Assembly: GCF_014200455.1 (NCBI RefSeq)
Contig: NZ_JACHBW010000017.1
Span: forward strand, 97,231-161,230
Direction of reading: 5' to 3'
Source: Paraburkholderia bannensis
GTDB lineage: Bacteria; Pseudomonadota; Gammaproteobacteria; Burkholderiales; Burkholderiaceae
Length of the DNA: 64,000 bases
Position 1 is the first letter of the stretch; each line of letters begins with the position of its first letter. Both the position numbers and the translations under genes were made by a program. The notes below the pieces were generated by a model. That model was given only the letters and a program-made list of their open reading frames with translations, was not told where the DNA came from and did not search any database. Below are positions 1-8,302 of the stretch, one piece after another.

Positions 1-529
1 CCTGGATCAGCCATGCGCCGAGCACGTTGATGTCATACACGCGCCAGCCTTGCGGCGTCTTGTAAAGACGGTAGTCGAGTTCGATCGGCTGGCCGTTGTT
101 CAGCACCGTCGAACGGACCACCACATCGGTATCGTCCGGGTTGGCGCGGAACGGCTTGTATTCGATCTGTTGATCGCGGACCTGGGCAAGCGCGCCCGAG
201 TAAGTACGGATCAGCAGCATCTTGAACTGTTCGATGACCTGTTGCTGCTGGTCCGGCGTGGCGGCGCGCCAGTTGCGGCCCATCGCGAGCTGCGTGGTGC
301 GGCGGAAGTCCGTGTACGGCAGGATCTTCTCGTTCACCAGTTGCGTGATCTTGTTGATATCGCCGGACTGAATCGACTTGTCGCCCTTGATCTGGTCCAT
401 CACCTGCTGCGTGATCGTCTTGATCATGGCGTCAGGGTTGCTGGTGTCCACCGTCTGCGCGCAGGCGGAACCTGCGCCAGCAAAGGCAAAAAACGCGGCA
501 AAAAGCGGAAACAGAAAGAATTTTTTCAT
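1..529 (-). CDS. mlaC: MlaC, periplasmic phospholipid-binding protein (partial)
   Basis: Periplasmic shuttle (MlaC/Ttg2D family) that carries phospholipids between the outer-membrane MlaA complex and the inner-membrane MlaFEDB transporter. The reading frame opens at an ATG at 529 with a signal peptide (MKKFFLFPLFAAFFAFAGAG, cleavage near SACAQ), then the typical MlaC body with TDFRRTTQLAMGRNWR and LDYRLYKTPQGWRVYDINV. It runs off the left edge, so the C-terminus is missing. It is the last mla gene visible here, 200 bp downstream of mlaA. Family assignment is firm; the gap to mlaA leaves open whether a separate promoter exists. Confidence 0.93.
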   Translation of the reverse strand, partial: MKKFFLFPLFAAFFAFAGAGSACAQTVDTSNPDAMIKTITQQVMDQIKGDKSIQSGDINKITQLVNEKILPYTDFRRTTQLAMGRNWRAATPDQQQQVIEQFKMLLIRTYSGALAQVRDQQIEYKPFRANPDDTDVVVRSTVLNNGQPIELDYRLYKTPQGWRVYDINVLGAWLIQ

Positions 530-729
530 ATTGAGTCCTGCAAGTTGGGGAATACGCCCCGTTGGACGCCAACGATATCACGCGAGTTCTATCGCGCTAA
601 GTCAACAAGTGCCAGCAAACTGCGACAAGCGTATCGACTTGTTACGTCAGACGTGGGCCAACGAAACGTCGGCGCGACGGGCGGGGAGCCTGCCGCCGCA
701 CCGCGCCGGATGTCACATTCAACCCGTGC

Positions 730-1761
730 TCAACGCAGACGCAGCAGTCCCGGATAACCGAAGCGCGTTGGCGGCACCATCGAGTCGCCAGGCACGTTGG
801 TCGCCGAAGCGCCGTTCGGTAAGGCCGCGCCGGAAGCCGACTCAGGCGTTGCCGCCCCGGTCGGTCCTTCAAGCGTGGCCGGCGCGGCCTGCATGCCATT
901 CGGATAAGCCGGCGGCATGCTGGCCGCGCTGGGCGTTGAAGCACGCGCAGTGCCCGACGCCGGGACCGCGGCCGCCGCGCCGGAAGCCGCGGCAGGAGCC
1001 GCAGCGCCGTCGTCCGGCTCGCCGTAGTTGGGCGGCGGCGCGCCATCGCCGTAATCGGGCAGGCTCGCGCCCGAGGCGCGGCCATCCGAAAGCTGATAAC
1101 GGCGGCGTTGCAGATAGGTGTTGCGCACGAACGAGTACTTGTCGATCGCCGCGCCTTCGAGCAGGTCGCTCGCACCCAGCAGATTCGCGCGCGTGCTGAC
1201 GACGTTCAGGCCATAGAGGCCCCACGAAACCGCCGTCGAATCGATATAGCTGATCGGGTTGATGAAGTAGTTGCCCACCAGGCCCACGCCGTCACGCACC
1301 GTGCTCGGACCGAACAGCGGCAGCACGAGGTACGGACCCGCCGGCACGCCGTAGTGGCCGAGCGTCAGACCGAAATCCTGGTTGTGCTTGGGCAGCTTCG
1401 CGAGCGTCGCCACGTCGAACAGACCGCCCACGCCGAAGACCGTGTTGATCACGATCCGCATGATGTCTTCGACACCGTCGGTGATCTTCAGCTGCAGGAA
1501 GTTGTTGGCTGCGTTGTAGACGTCGCCGATATTGGCGAAGAAGTTCGTCACGCTGTCACGCACCGGTTGCGGCGTGATCTTCACGTAGCCCTTCGCGACC
1601 GGCTTGAGCGCGTACTGGTCCACCTTGTCGTTGAAGGTGTAGACCGTGCGGTTGAAGCCTTCCCACGGATCGTCTTTCGACGGCGTCTGCACCGTCGAAC
1701 ATGCCGTCAGCGCGAGCGCCGCAACGCCGATCGTGATGGCGCGCATGCGTGTGGTGATCAT
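730..1761 (-). CDS. mlaA: MlaA/VacJ outer-membrane lipoprotein
   Basis: Outer-membrane lipoprotein that removes mislocalised phospholipids from the outer leaflet and hands them to MlaC. The 343-residue product has a lipobox (LALTAC, Cys21), then the conserved DPWEGFNRTVYTFNDKVD segment and the NFFANIGDVYNAANN and GHYGVPAGPYLVLPLFGPS blocks of the MlaA family. After about residue 235 comes an Ala/Pro/Gly-rich tail of roughly 100 residues, which many MlaA proteins lack. A GGAGAA ribosome site precedes the ATG. It sits 12 bp downstream of mlaD, so it is co-transcribed with the ABC transporter instead of standing alone as in E. coli. Confidence 0.96.
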   Translation of the reverse strand: MITTRMRAITIGVAALALTACSTVQTPSKDDPWEGFNRTVYTFNDKVDQYALKPVAKGYVKITPQPVRDSVTNFFANIGDVYNAANNFLQLKITDGVEDIMRIVINTVFGVGGLFDVATLAKLPKHNQDFGLTLGHYGVPAGPYLVLPLFGPSTVRDGVGLVGNYFINPISYIDSTAVSWGLYGLNVVSTRANLLGASDLLEGAAIDKYSFVRNTYLQRRRYQLSDGRASGASLPDYGDGAPPPNYGEPDDGAAAPAAASGAAAAVPASGTARASTPSAASMPPAYPNGMQAAPATLEGPTGAATPESASGAALPNGASATNVPGDSMVPPTRFGYPGLLRLR

Positions 1762-1773
1762 TTTTTATTCTCC

Positions 1774-2373
1774 TTATTGGGCTGCCGCGCCGGAGCCCGC
1801 GTGCGCCGACGCCGGTGCCGGCGCGGGGCTTGCGCCACCCGCTGCCGCGCCTGCCGCCCCGTTCGCGGCTCCGTTGCCTGCGCTGCTACCCGCGCTGCTG
1901 CCAGATTTCGAGGCGCCCGAATCGGCCGCCTTGCTATAGAGGAACTGACCGATCAGGTTTTCGAGCACGATCGCCGATTGCGTCATGGCGACGGTGTCGC
2001 CGTTCTTGAGCATCTGATCGTCGCCGCCCGGCTCCAGACCGATGTACTGCTCGCCGAGCAGGCCCGACGTCAGGATCTTCGCCGACGAGTCCTTCGGGAA
2101 CTGGTACTGCTGGTCCAGGTTGATCGTCACGAGCGCCTGATAGGAGTTGCTGTCGAAGCCGATCGACGCCACCCGGCCCACGGTCACGCCCGCGCTCTTG
2201 ACGGGCGCGCGCGGCTTGAGGCCGCCGATGTTGTCGAATTTCATCTTTACGGCGTAGGTCTGCTGGAACGAGAGCGAGCTCATATTGCCGGCCTTCAGCG
2301 CGAGAAACAGCAGCGCAACGAAGCCCAGCACCACGAACAGGCCGACCCAGAAGTCGAGAGCAGTCTTTTTCAT
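1774..2373 (-). CDS. mlaD: MlaD, MCE-domain subunit of the phospholipid ABC transporter
   Basis: Inner-membrane-anchored MCE protein that forms the periplasmic ring of MlaFEDB. I place the start at the ATG at 2373 (MKKTALDFWVGLFVVLGFVA), preceded by a GGG/GGGA ribosome site; the upstream in-frame codons look non-coding. Residues about 8-27 form one transmembrane helix, followed by the MCE domain (FDNIGGLKPRAPVKSAGVTVG) and the LTSGLLGEQYIGLEPGG segment. The 199-residue protein ends in an Ala/Gly/Ser/Pro-rich tail (from about residue 155) that is low in complexity and probably disordered. It lies between mlaE and mlaA. Confidence 0.96.
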   Translation of the reverse strand: MKKTALDFWVGLFVVLGFVALLFLALKAGNMSSLSFQQTYAVKMKFDNIGGLKPRAPVKSAGVTVGRVASIGFDSNSYQALVTINLDQQYQFPKDSSAKILTSGLLGEQYIGLEPGGDDQMLKNGDTVAMTQSAIVLENLIGQFLYSKAADSGASKSGSSAGSSAGNGAANGAAGAAAGGASPAPAPASAHAGSGAAAQ

Positions 2374-2509
2374 CGTCATCCCAATGAGAATCCTTTGCGG
2401 CGAAGCCCTGATCCGGGCGTCCGCCGCGTGGCCCGCCCGCTGTATCGATGGCATCGATGCAACGCGCGCCGGGCCTGTTTAACCTGTTTATCCTGTTTGG
2501 CCTTAAGCC

Positions 2510-3286
2510 CTAGCTGAACATCAGCGCGGTCAGCAGGAAGTCGAGGCCGAGCACCGCAAGCGACGCGTACACGACGGTCTTGGTCGTCGCGCGCGACACG
2601 CCTTCGGGCGTGGGCTTGGCCTCGTAACCCTGATACAGCGCGGTGAACGTCACGGCGAAGCCGAACACGATGCTCTTCACCACGCCGTTGCCGACATCCT
2701 TCCAGACATCGACGCCGCCCTGCATCTGCGACCAGAACGCGCCCGAATCCACGCCGATCAGCAGCACGCCCACCACATAGCCGCCCAGGATGCCGACCGC
2801 GCTGAAGATAGCCGCCAGAATGGGCATGGCGATCACGCCCGCCCACATGCGCGGCGCGACCACGATACGCACCGGGTCGACCGCCATCATTTCCATGGCG
2901 GTGAGCTGCTCGCCCGCCTTCATCAGACCGATTTCGGCGGTCAGCGAGGTGCCCGCGCGGCCCGCGAACAGCAGCGCCGTGACCACGGGACCGAGTTCGC
3001 GCACGAGCGACAGCGCCACCAGCAGCCCGAGCGCCTGCTCCGAGCCGTAGCGGTTGAGCGTGTAGTAGCCCTGCAGACCCAGCACGAAGCCAACGAACAG
3101 ACCCGACACCGCGATGATCAGCAGCGAATAATTACCGACGAAGTGGATCTGCTTCGTGACAAGGCGCGGACGGCGCAGCAGCGGGAAAAATTCCAGCACG
3201 AGGCGCACGAAAAAGCGCGTGGCGTGGCCCGCGCGCGCGATCGTGTCGAGCACGCCACGGCCAACCGAACTGATGGCGCCGATCAT
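2510..3286 (-). CDS. mlaE: MlaE, permease of the phospholipid ABC transporter
   Basis: Integral-membrane subunit of the Mla lipid transporter. The 258-residue sequence shows the MlaE/YrbE features: an N-terminal amphipathic stretch, FVGFVLGLQGYYTLNRYG, the RELGPVVTALLFAGRAGTSL segment and a conserved Glu-containing AEIGLMKAGEQLTAMEMMAV loop, followed by several hydrophobic helices and a C-terminal helix. Its ATG overlaps the mlaF stop by four bases (3283-3286), a sign of translational coupling. mlaD begins 136 bp further on. Confidence 0.97.
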   Translation of the reverse strand: MIGAISSVGRGVLDTIARAGHATRFFVRLVLEFFPLLRRPRLVTKQIHFVGNYSLLIIAVSGLFVGFVLGLQGYYTLNRYGSEQALGLLVALSLVRELGPVVTALLFAGRAGTSLTAEIGLMKAGEQLTAMEMMAVDPVRIVVAPRMWAGVIAMPILAAIFSAVGILGGYVVGVLLIGVDSGAFWSQMQGGVDVWKDVGNGVVKSIVFGFAVTFTALYQGYEAKPTPEGVSRATTKTVVYASLAVLGLDFLLTALMFS

Positions 3287-4122
3287 GAGCGGCCTCCGCC
3301 AATACCGAAGTCCGCGTCGAGCGGGACGTTCGTCGGGTAATGAAAGCGGAACGGGCCGTCCGGCGCGCCGTCGATGAACTGGCGCACGATCGGATCGGTC
3401 GAGGCGCGCAGCTCCGCAGGGGTGCCCTGCGCCTGCACTTTGCCGTTCGCGACGAAGTAGACGTAATCGGCAATGGCGAACGATTCCGGCACGTCATGCG
3501 TGACGAGGATCGACGTCGCGCCGAGCGCGTCGTTGAGCGTGCGGATCAGGTTCGCCGTGATGCCAAGCGAAATGGGATCGAGACCCGCGAAGGGCTCGTC
3601 GTACATCATGAGTTCGGGGTCGAGCGCGATCGCACGCGCCAGCGCCACGCGGCGCGCCATGCCGCCCGAAATCTCCGAAGGCGCGAGGTCGCGCGCGCCG
3701 CGCAGGCCCACCGCGTTGAGCTTCATGAGCACCAGGTCGCGGATCAGCTCTTCGGGGAGGTCGGTGTGTTCGCGCAGGGCAAAGGCGACATTCTCGAACA
3801 CGGACATGTCCGTGAACAGCGCGCCGAACTGAAACAGCATGCCCATTTTGCGGCGCAGCGCGTAAAGGCCTTCGCGCGTTTGCGCGCCGACGTCCTGGCC
3901 CTGAAACAGCACCTGGCCGCGCTGCGCGCGCACCAGACCGCCGATCAGGCGCAGCACCGTGGTCTTGCCGCCGCCCGAGCCGCCCATGACCGCGACCACC
4001 TGACCGCGGCCAAAGCGCATGTTCAGTCCGGACAGGACGAGCCGGTCGCTATAGCCGAAGTCGACGTCGCGCAGCTCCAGAAGGGTCTCAGAGGATGAGG
4101 GCACGTAAGCTGACAAGTCCAT
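3283..4122 (-). CDS. mlaF: MlaF, ATPase of the phospholipid ABC transporter
   Basis: Cytoplasmic ATPase that powers the Mla lipid transporter. The 279-residue protein has Walker A GGSGGGKT (about 47-54), ABC signature SGGMARR, Walker B LMMYDEPFAGLDP and the H-loop VTHD. It is the first gene of the operon mlaF-mlaE-mlaD-mlaA-mlaC. No mlaB (STAS subunit) is visible between these genes; if present it would lie beyond the left edge. A perfect TATAAT lies only about 16 bp upstream of the ATG. Confidence 0.97.
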   Translation of the reverse strand: MDLSAYVPSSSETLLELRDVDFGYSDRLVLSGLNMRFGRGQVVAVMGGSGGGKTTVLRLIGGLVRAQRGQVLFQGQDVGAQTREGLYALRRKMGMLFQFGALFTDMSVFENVAFALREHTDLPEELIRDLVLMKLNAVGLRGARDLAPSEISGGMARRVALARAIALDPELMMYDEPFAGLDPISLGITANLIRTLNDALGATSILVTHDVPESFAIADYVYFVANGKVQAQGTPAELRASTDPIVRQFIDGAPDGPFRFHYPTNVPLDADFGIGGGRS

Positions 4123-4137
4123 TTACACGAAGGCGGG

Positions 4138-4143
4138 ATTATA
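4138..4143 (-). promoter_or_regulatory. Possible -10 box for the mla operon
   Basis: On the minus strand this reads TATAAT, a perfect sigma70 -10 hexamer, 15 bp upstream of the mlaF start codon. A start site about 7 bases downstream would give a 5' leader of only about 9 nt with no room for a normal ribosome site. No good -35 is visible at 16-18 bp. The box may therefore be fortuitous. Confidence 0.35.
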
Positions 4144-4295
4144 GGGCCATCGTGCAATTGCTGCCGTAATGCGCCCATGACCCTTTGATGAAGCACGGGC
4201 GTCGTATGACGCCCGTTGCCGCTCGCTTCCCGCCGCGATGTCCAGCATCGCGCCCCGGTTGGATCAGGCGCGTGGCTTGCGGCGAGGTCGGGCCA

Positions 4296-5408
4296 TTATT
4301 GCGTAAACGCTTTGCGCAGCGCAGCAACCGCGCCAGCCGGGTCGGCCGCCTCGGTCACGGCGCGCACCACCGCGACGCTGCCCGCCCCCGTGGCGACCAC
4401 TTCCGGGAACACGGCGGCGTCGATGCCGCCGATCGCCACCATCGGCACCACGCCGTCAAGGAGCTGCACGTAGCGCTTGAGGCGCTGCATGCCCTGCGGC
4501 GCGGTGGGCATCGCTTTCGTGGTGGTCGCGAACACCGCGCCACACGCGATATAGCTCGGACGGAAGTGCAGTGCCGTGAGCATCTCGAAGTAGCCGTGGG
4601 TGGACAAACCCAAACGAATGCCCGACGCGGCCAGCCCATTCAGATCCGCCTCGCGCAGATCCTCCTGGCCGAGGTGGACGCCGTACGCCCCTGCGGCCAT
4701 CGCCGCCTGCCAGTGATCGTTGATGAAGAGTTGCGCGTCGTGCTTGCGGCCCGCCGCCACGCAGCGCTCGATCTCGCGCGTGAGTTCCGCCGATTCCGCC
4801 TGCTTGCTGCGCAACTGCACCGTCTTCACGCCGAAGTCGAGCACGCGCTCGACCCAGTCGGCGGTGGGCAGAACCGGGTAAAGGCCGAGCTTCTGCGGAC
4901 AGGTCGCGAACGGCCGCGCGGGCGCGTCGGGCAAGCCGCGCACGCGCGGAAAGCGCGCGATATCGACCGGCCAGGCGTCGACTTTCTGCTCGTCGCCATC
5001 GCGCCACGCGAGCGCCAGCACCAGCGCGTCGTGCGGATCGAAACCGCAGTCGAGGAAGGCCGCCAGCGCAGGCATCCAGTCTTCCGCGAGGGAGCCTTCG
5101 AGCGCATAGCGCTCGCCGCCCAGATGAAGCGTGACGAGCGCGGCGCTGGGATCGTCGCCCTTCGCCTCGATCACGCCCGCGCCTTGCGTCATCCAGCGCG
5201 CGATGCTCGCCAGATGCGGCGCGGCGTCGGTCACGATGATGAGGTCGCCGCCATTGGGCGCGTCCGGCGGCGTGAGGCACAGACGCCACGGCGCGTGCGT
5301 GGCCGGCCAGTCGCCGAGCTTCGCGCGGATGCGTTCGGTGGTTTCGGTGAGTTCGTCGGCGGGCGGCCAGAACAGTTCGCGGTCTTTCAGTTTCAGCTTA
5401 TCGGTCAT
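4296..5408 (-). CDS. thiE: Thiamine-phosphate synthase with N-terminal extension
   Basis: Joins HMP-diphosphate to the thiazole phosphate carboxylate to give thiamine phosphate. ThiE proper starts near residue 173 (LGLYPVLPTADW) and carries LFINDHWQAAM, GVHLGQEDL, GLSTHGYFE and VAIGGID, covering a normal ThiE length of about 200 residues. Ahead of it lie about 170 residues with no ThiE motif; residues about 105-137 loosely resemble the C-terminal helix region of ThiD-type kinases, but no kinase motif is seen. Start at 5408 is supported by GGAGG six bases upstream; the ATG shares one base with the thiG stop (TGATG). Last gene of the riboswitch-controlled operon. Confidence 0.95.
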   Translation of the reverse strand: MTDKLKLKDRELFWPPADELTETTERIRAKLGDWPATHAPWRLCLTPPDAPNGGDLIIVTDAAPHLASIARWMTQGAGVIEAKGDDPSAALVTLHLGGERYALEGSLAEDWMPALAAFLDCGFDPHDALVLALAWRDGDEQKVDAWPVDIARFPRVRGLPDAPARPFATCPQKLGLYPVLPTADWVERVLDFGVKTVQLRSKQAESAELTREIERCVAAGRKHDAQLFINDHWQAAMAAGAYGVHLGQEDLREADLNGLAASGIRLGLSTHGYFEMLTALHFRPSYIACGAVFATTTKAMPTAPQGMQRLKRYVQLLDGVVPMVAIGGIDAAVFPEVVATGAGSVAVVRAVTEAADPAGAVAALRKAFTQ

Positions 5409-6220
5409 CACTTGCCTCCATCCTGGTGCCAGAACGGCATGCCCACCACGGGCGTGCTCGCCACGGCGGCTTCGCGTTCGGCCATCGGCCCGGCGAGGAA
5501 CGCCGTGCGGCCCGCTTCCACGCCCAGCGCGAAGGCGCGCGCCATCGCTTCCGGATGCGTGGCCTGCGCCACCGCCGTATTGAGCAGCACGCCGTCGAAG
5601 CCCCACTCCATCACCTGCGCCGCATGCGACGGCAGGCCCAGACCCGCATCGACGATCAGCGGCACGTCGGGCAGACGCTCGCGCAGCACGCGCAGGCCGT
5701 AGGGATTGATCACGCCCTTGCCGGTGCCGATGGGCGCGCCCCACGGCATCAGCGCTTCACAGCCCGCGTCGAGCAGGCGGCGGCCGATCACGAGGTCTTC
5801 GGTGCAGTACGGCAGCACCTTGAAGCCGTCCTTCACGAGACGCGCGGCCGCTTCGATCAGGCCAACCGGATCGGGCTGCAGCGTGTAGTCGTCGCCGATC
5901 AGTTCGAGCTTGATCCAGTCGGTGTCGAACACTTCGCGCGCCATATGCGCCGTCGTCACGGCTTCGTTGACGGTCAGGCAGCCAGCCGTATTCGGCAGGA
6001 GCGGCACGCCATGGCGCTTGAGCAGATCGAAGAAGCCGGCTTCGGCGGTGCCGTCGTTCATCTGGCGGCGCAGCGCGACGGTGATCATGCCGGGGCGCGC
6101 GGCCTCCATCGAATCGGACAGCGATTGCAGCGACGGATAGCGCGAGGTGCCGAGCAGCACGCGGCTCTGGAAGGTTTCGCCGTAGAGCGTGAGCGCGTCG
6201 GCGGTATGTGGGGTGGTCAT
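5408..6220 (-). CDS. thiG: Thiazole synthase
   Basis: Builds the thiazole phosphate moiety from deoxyxylulose phosphate, the ThiO product (dehydroglycine) and the ThiS thiocarboxylate. I start it at the ATG at 6220 (MTTPHTADALTLYGETFQSR), giving 270 residues, normal for ThiG. Family signatures seen are LLGTSRYPSLQ, LLPNTAGCLT, WIKLELIGDD, MPWGAPIGTGKG and IVDAGLGLPSHA; the Lys in WIKLELIGDD corresponds to the Schiff-base lysine region. It lies 62 bp after thiS and overlaps thiE by one base. Confidence 0.98.
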   Translation of the reverse strand: MTTPHTADALTLYGETFQSRVLLGTSRYPSLQSLSDSMEAARPGMITVALRRQMNDGTAEAGFFDLLKRHGVPLLPNTAGCLTVNEAVTTAHMAREVFDTDWIKLELIGDDYTLQPDPVGLIEAAARLVKDGFKVLPYCTEDLVIGRRLLDAGCEALMPWGAPIGTGKGVINPYGLRVLRERLPDVPLIVDAGLGLPSHAAQVMEWGFDGVLLNTAVAQATHPEAMARAFALGVEAGRTAFLAGPMAEREAAVASTPVVGMPFWHQDGGK

Positions 6221-6282
6221 GGCGTGGAATCCTTGGCGTGATCCGGTGAAAGCGGCGAATGTGCAACGAAGGCGCAGCGCTT

Positions 6283-6480
6283 TCAGCCGCCGGCCACCGG
6301 GCTCACGATATCGAGGCGGTCGCCCGTCGCAAGCGTGCGCACGCCGTGCTGGCCGCGCGCGACGAAATCGCCATTCACGGCGACGGCGAACGGCGGACGC
6401 GCGCCGAAAGCGGCAAGCGCATCGGCGACGGTCGCGCCCTCGGGCAGCGTGAGCGGCTTCTGGTTGATCTGAATGTCCAT
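6283..6480 (-). CDS. thiS: Sulfur-carrier protein ThiS
   Basis: Small ubiquitin-like sulfur carrier for thiazole synthesis. The 65-residue product starts MDIQINQKPLTLPEGATV and ends in SPVAGG; the terminal Gly-Gly is the site of adenylation and thiocarboxylation. Length and ending fit ThiS exactly. It lies between thiO and thiG, whose products use it. No thiF (activating enzyme) is present in the window; adenylation would depend on a gene elsewhere. Confidence 0.97.
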   Translation of the reverse strand: MDIQINQKPLTLPEGATVADALAAFGARPPFAVAVNGDFVARGQHGVRTLATGDRLDIVSPVAGG

Positions 6481-6563
6481 GGCAAATCTTCTGACTACGC
6501 GAAAGCGGGTGAAATTTCGGATGAGTCCGGCGGGCGCAAGCGGCGCGCCACGCCTGGGGTATT

Positions 6564-7769
6564 TCAGGCCTGCGCGCGGCTTTCGGCCTGCGCCTGCGGC
6601 GCGTGCAGCATCGACGCCCAGCGCGACTGCGTACGCAGCGCCTCGAACGCGTCGGCATCGGCGATACGGCCCGCCAGCAGCGCTTCGGCCACGCGCACCG
6701 CTTCGTCGGCGACCGCGGGCGCGATCATGAAGCCGTGGCGGTACAGGCCGTTTACGCGCAAGGTCGCCGCACCGTCCCAGATCAGCGCGGGGCGATGGTC
6801 GGGCAGCGTCGGGCGCACCTGCGAATTGAGTTCGAGAATGCGCGCTTCGCCAAACGCCGGATGCACGGCAAACGCCGCGCTCAGCAGTTCGAGCGCCGAG
6901 CGCACGCTCACGGGCGAGCGGTCCTCGCCCTCGATTTCGGTCGCGCCGATCACATAGAGGTCGTTCTGCTTCGGCGCGATATACAGCGGATAGCGCGGAT
7001 GCAGCAGGCGCACCGGGCGCGTCAGGCCGATGCCCGGCGCGTGCACGCGCGCCACTTCCCCCCGGATGCCGCGCAGCGCTGGCAGCGCGGGCTTCGCGCC
7101 CAGGCCACGGCAATCGATCGTCACGCGCGCTTGCGGCGGGTTGGCGTCATCGACGTTCGTGTGCCAGTGCGTTTGCACGCCGCGCTGCGCGAGGCCTGCC
7201 GCGAGCGCCGCCAGCGCCTGGCGGTTGTCGAGCTGGCCTTCGCCGTCGAGCAGCCAGCCGCGCGCGAAACGCCCGGCCAGTGCCGGTTCGGCGGCGTCGA
7301 GCTGCGCGCCCTGCAACGTCGTGAAATGCGCATCGGCGAGTTCGCGCGGCGCGTTGGCGCGCACGCGGCGCTCGAACAGCGGCGCTTCGGTGCGATCGGC
7401 GTGATGCCAGACCACCAGCGTGCCGTTGCGCTGGAAGAACACAGGCTCGGGCAGTTCGGCCAGAATGCGCGGCCAGGTTTCGAGCGAAGCGACGCCCAGC
7501 TCGGTGATGAGCAGTTCCGCCACCGCGGCTTCCGCGAGCGGGGCGAGCATGGCCGCCGCCACCCAGGCAGCCGCCTCCCCGCCGTCGGGGCCGCCGCGCT
7601 CGTAAAGCGCCACGCGATGCCCCGCGCCCGCGAGCCGCCAGGCGACCAGACGCCCGCTCAGCCCGCCGCCGAGCACGGCGAAATCAGGCAGCGATGCAGG
7701 CCCGGACGCGCATGCGCCGGAAACCGGGGAATGATCGGAATGTAAAGAAGATAAAGAAGCTGCGGTCAT
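6564..7769 (-). CDS. thiO: Glycine oxidase ThiO
   Basis: FAD-dependent oxidase that supplies dehydroglycine for thiazole formation. The 401-residue protein has an N-terminal dinucleotide-binding motif (VLGGGLSGRLVAWRLAG) followed by YERGGPDGGEAA, and near the C-terminus a DAO-family stretch (RPTLPDHRPALIWDG, YRHGFMIAPA). Start chosen at 7769 (MTAASLSSLHSDH), preceded by GGAAAGGAT; the reading frame stays open upstream to 7910 but that part is leader. First gene of the operon downstream of the TPP riboswitch. Confidence 0.95.
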   Translation of the reverse strand: MTAASLSSLHSDHSPVSGACASGPASLPDFAVLGGGLSGRLVAWRLAGAGHRVALYERGGPDGGEAAAWVAAAMLAPLAEAAVAELLITELGVASLETWPRILAELPEPVFFQRNGTLVVWHHADRTEAPLFERRVRANAPRELADAHFTTLQGAQLDAAEPALAGRFARGWLLDGEGQLDNRQALAALAAGLAQRGVQTHWHTNVDDANPPQARVTIDCRGLGAKPALPALRGIRGEVARVHAPGIGLTRPVRLLHPRYPLYIAPKQNDLYVIGATEIEGEDRSPVSVRSALELLSAAFAVHPAFGEARILELNSQVRPTLPDHRPALIWDGAATLRVNGLYRHGFMIAPAVADEAVRVAEALLAGRIADADAFEALRTQSRWASMLHAPQAQAESRAQA

Positions 7770-7908
7770 CGTATCCTTTCCGTACGGCAACGAGATGCGT
7801 ACCCAAGGACGAAACCGGCTGGCAAGGCCGGCCGTGCAAACGATGTGACGCGCGAAAACTGGATATGCGCCGCAAGGATTGCCCGGCGGGAAGCTGGATG
7901 CCTGAACC

Positions 7909-7936
7909 AATCAGGATCGATCAATCAGGATCGATC
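7909..7936. repeat. 14-bp perfect tandem repeat in the thiO leader
   Basis: Two exact adjacent copies of AATCAGGATCGATC occupy 7909-7922 and 7923-7936. They lie between the TPP aptamer and thiO, in the transcribed leader. They could be a slippage product or part of the expression platform. Confidence 0.85.
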
Positions 7937-8019
7937 AGATTTAATCAGCCCGACCTGCGACATCGAAAATCCGACAATCGCTTGTATCGACTGATGAATG
8001 GCGCCAGCAAGACTTTCCG

Positions 8020-8114
8020 GAAACTTCCCGCGCCGGTATTACCCGGATCGGGTGCGAAGGGTCTCTCTCAGCCTCACTGTGGCATGCCCGGCATACCGGT
8101 GAAGCACCCCTGTT
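8020..8114 (-). promoter_or_regulatory. TPP riboswitch (THI element)
   Basis: Reading the minus strand, the stretch shows the conserved order of a THI box: a 5' arm with GGGGTGC, then GCTGAGAGAGACCC, then a 3' helix with CACCCGATCCGGGTAATACCGGCG and GGGAAG. CTGAGA and the GATC...GGTAATACCGGCG block are the diagnostic thiamine-pyrophosphate-binding elements. It sits upstream of thiO-thiS-thiG-thiE on the same strand, as expected for feedback control. About 250 nt separate the aptamer from the thiO start, and I see no clear Rho-independent terminator there, so the mode of switching is undetermined. Confidence 0.95.
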
Positions 8115-8130
8115 TCGTCAACGATTATTA

Positions 8131-8302
8131 GACCACAAAAGCCGCGAGCGCCGCAAACCGCGGGGGCAAGCGCACAATCTCCGCACGTTCCCTGCTCTGG
8201 CACAATGCGCTGAACCGGCGCGAAACGCGTGGTGGGGGCGCGCAGTGTGAAAATGCTCGTCCTCCCGCATCGTGCGGCCGCAGGCTCTGCTTGAGCGGGT
8301 CG
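8131..8302. other. Intergenic region between riboswitch and ABC-transporter control region
   Basis: Divergent promoter region between the thiamine operon (minus) and the ABC transporter (plus). It must hold the start site for the riboswitch transcript. No convincing -35/-10 pair, open reading frame or repeat could be supported in it. Confidence 0.5.
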
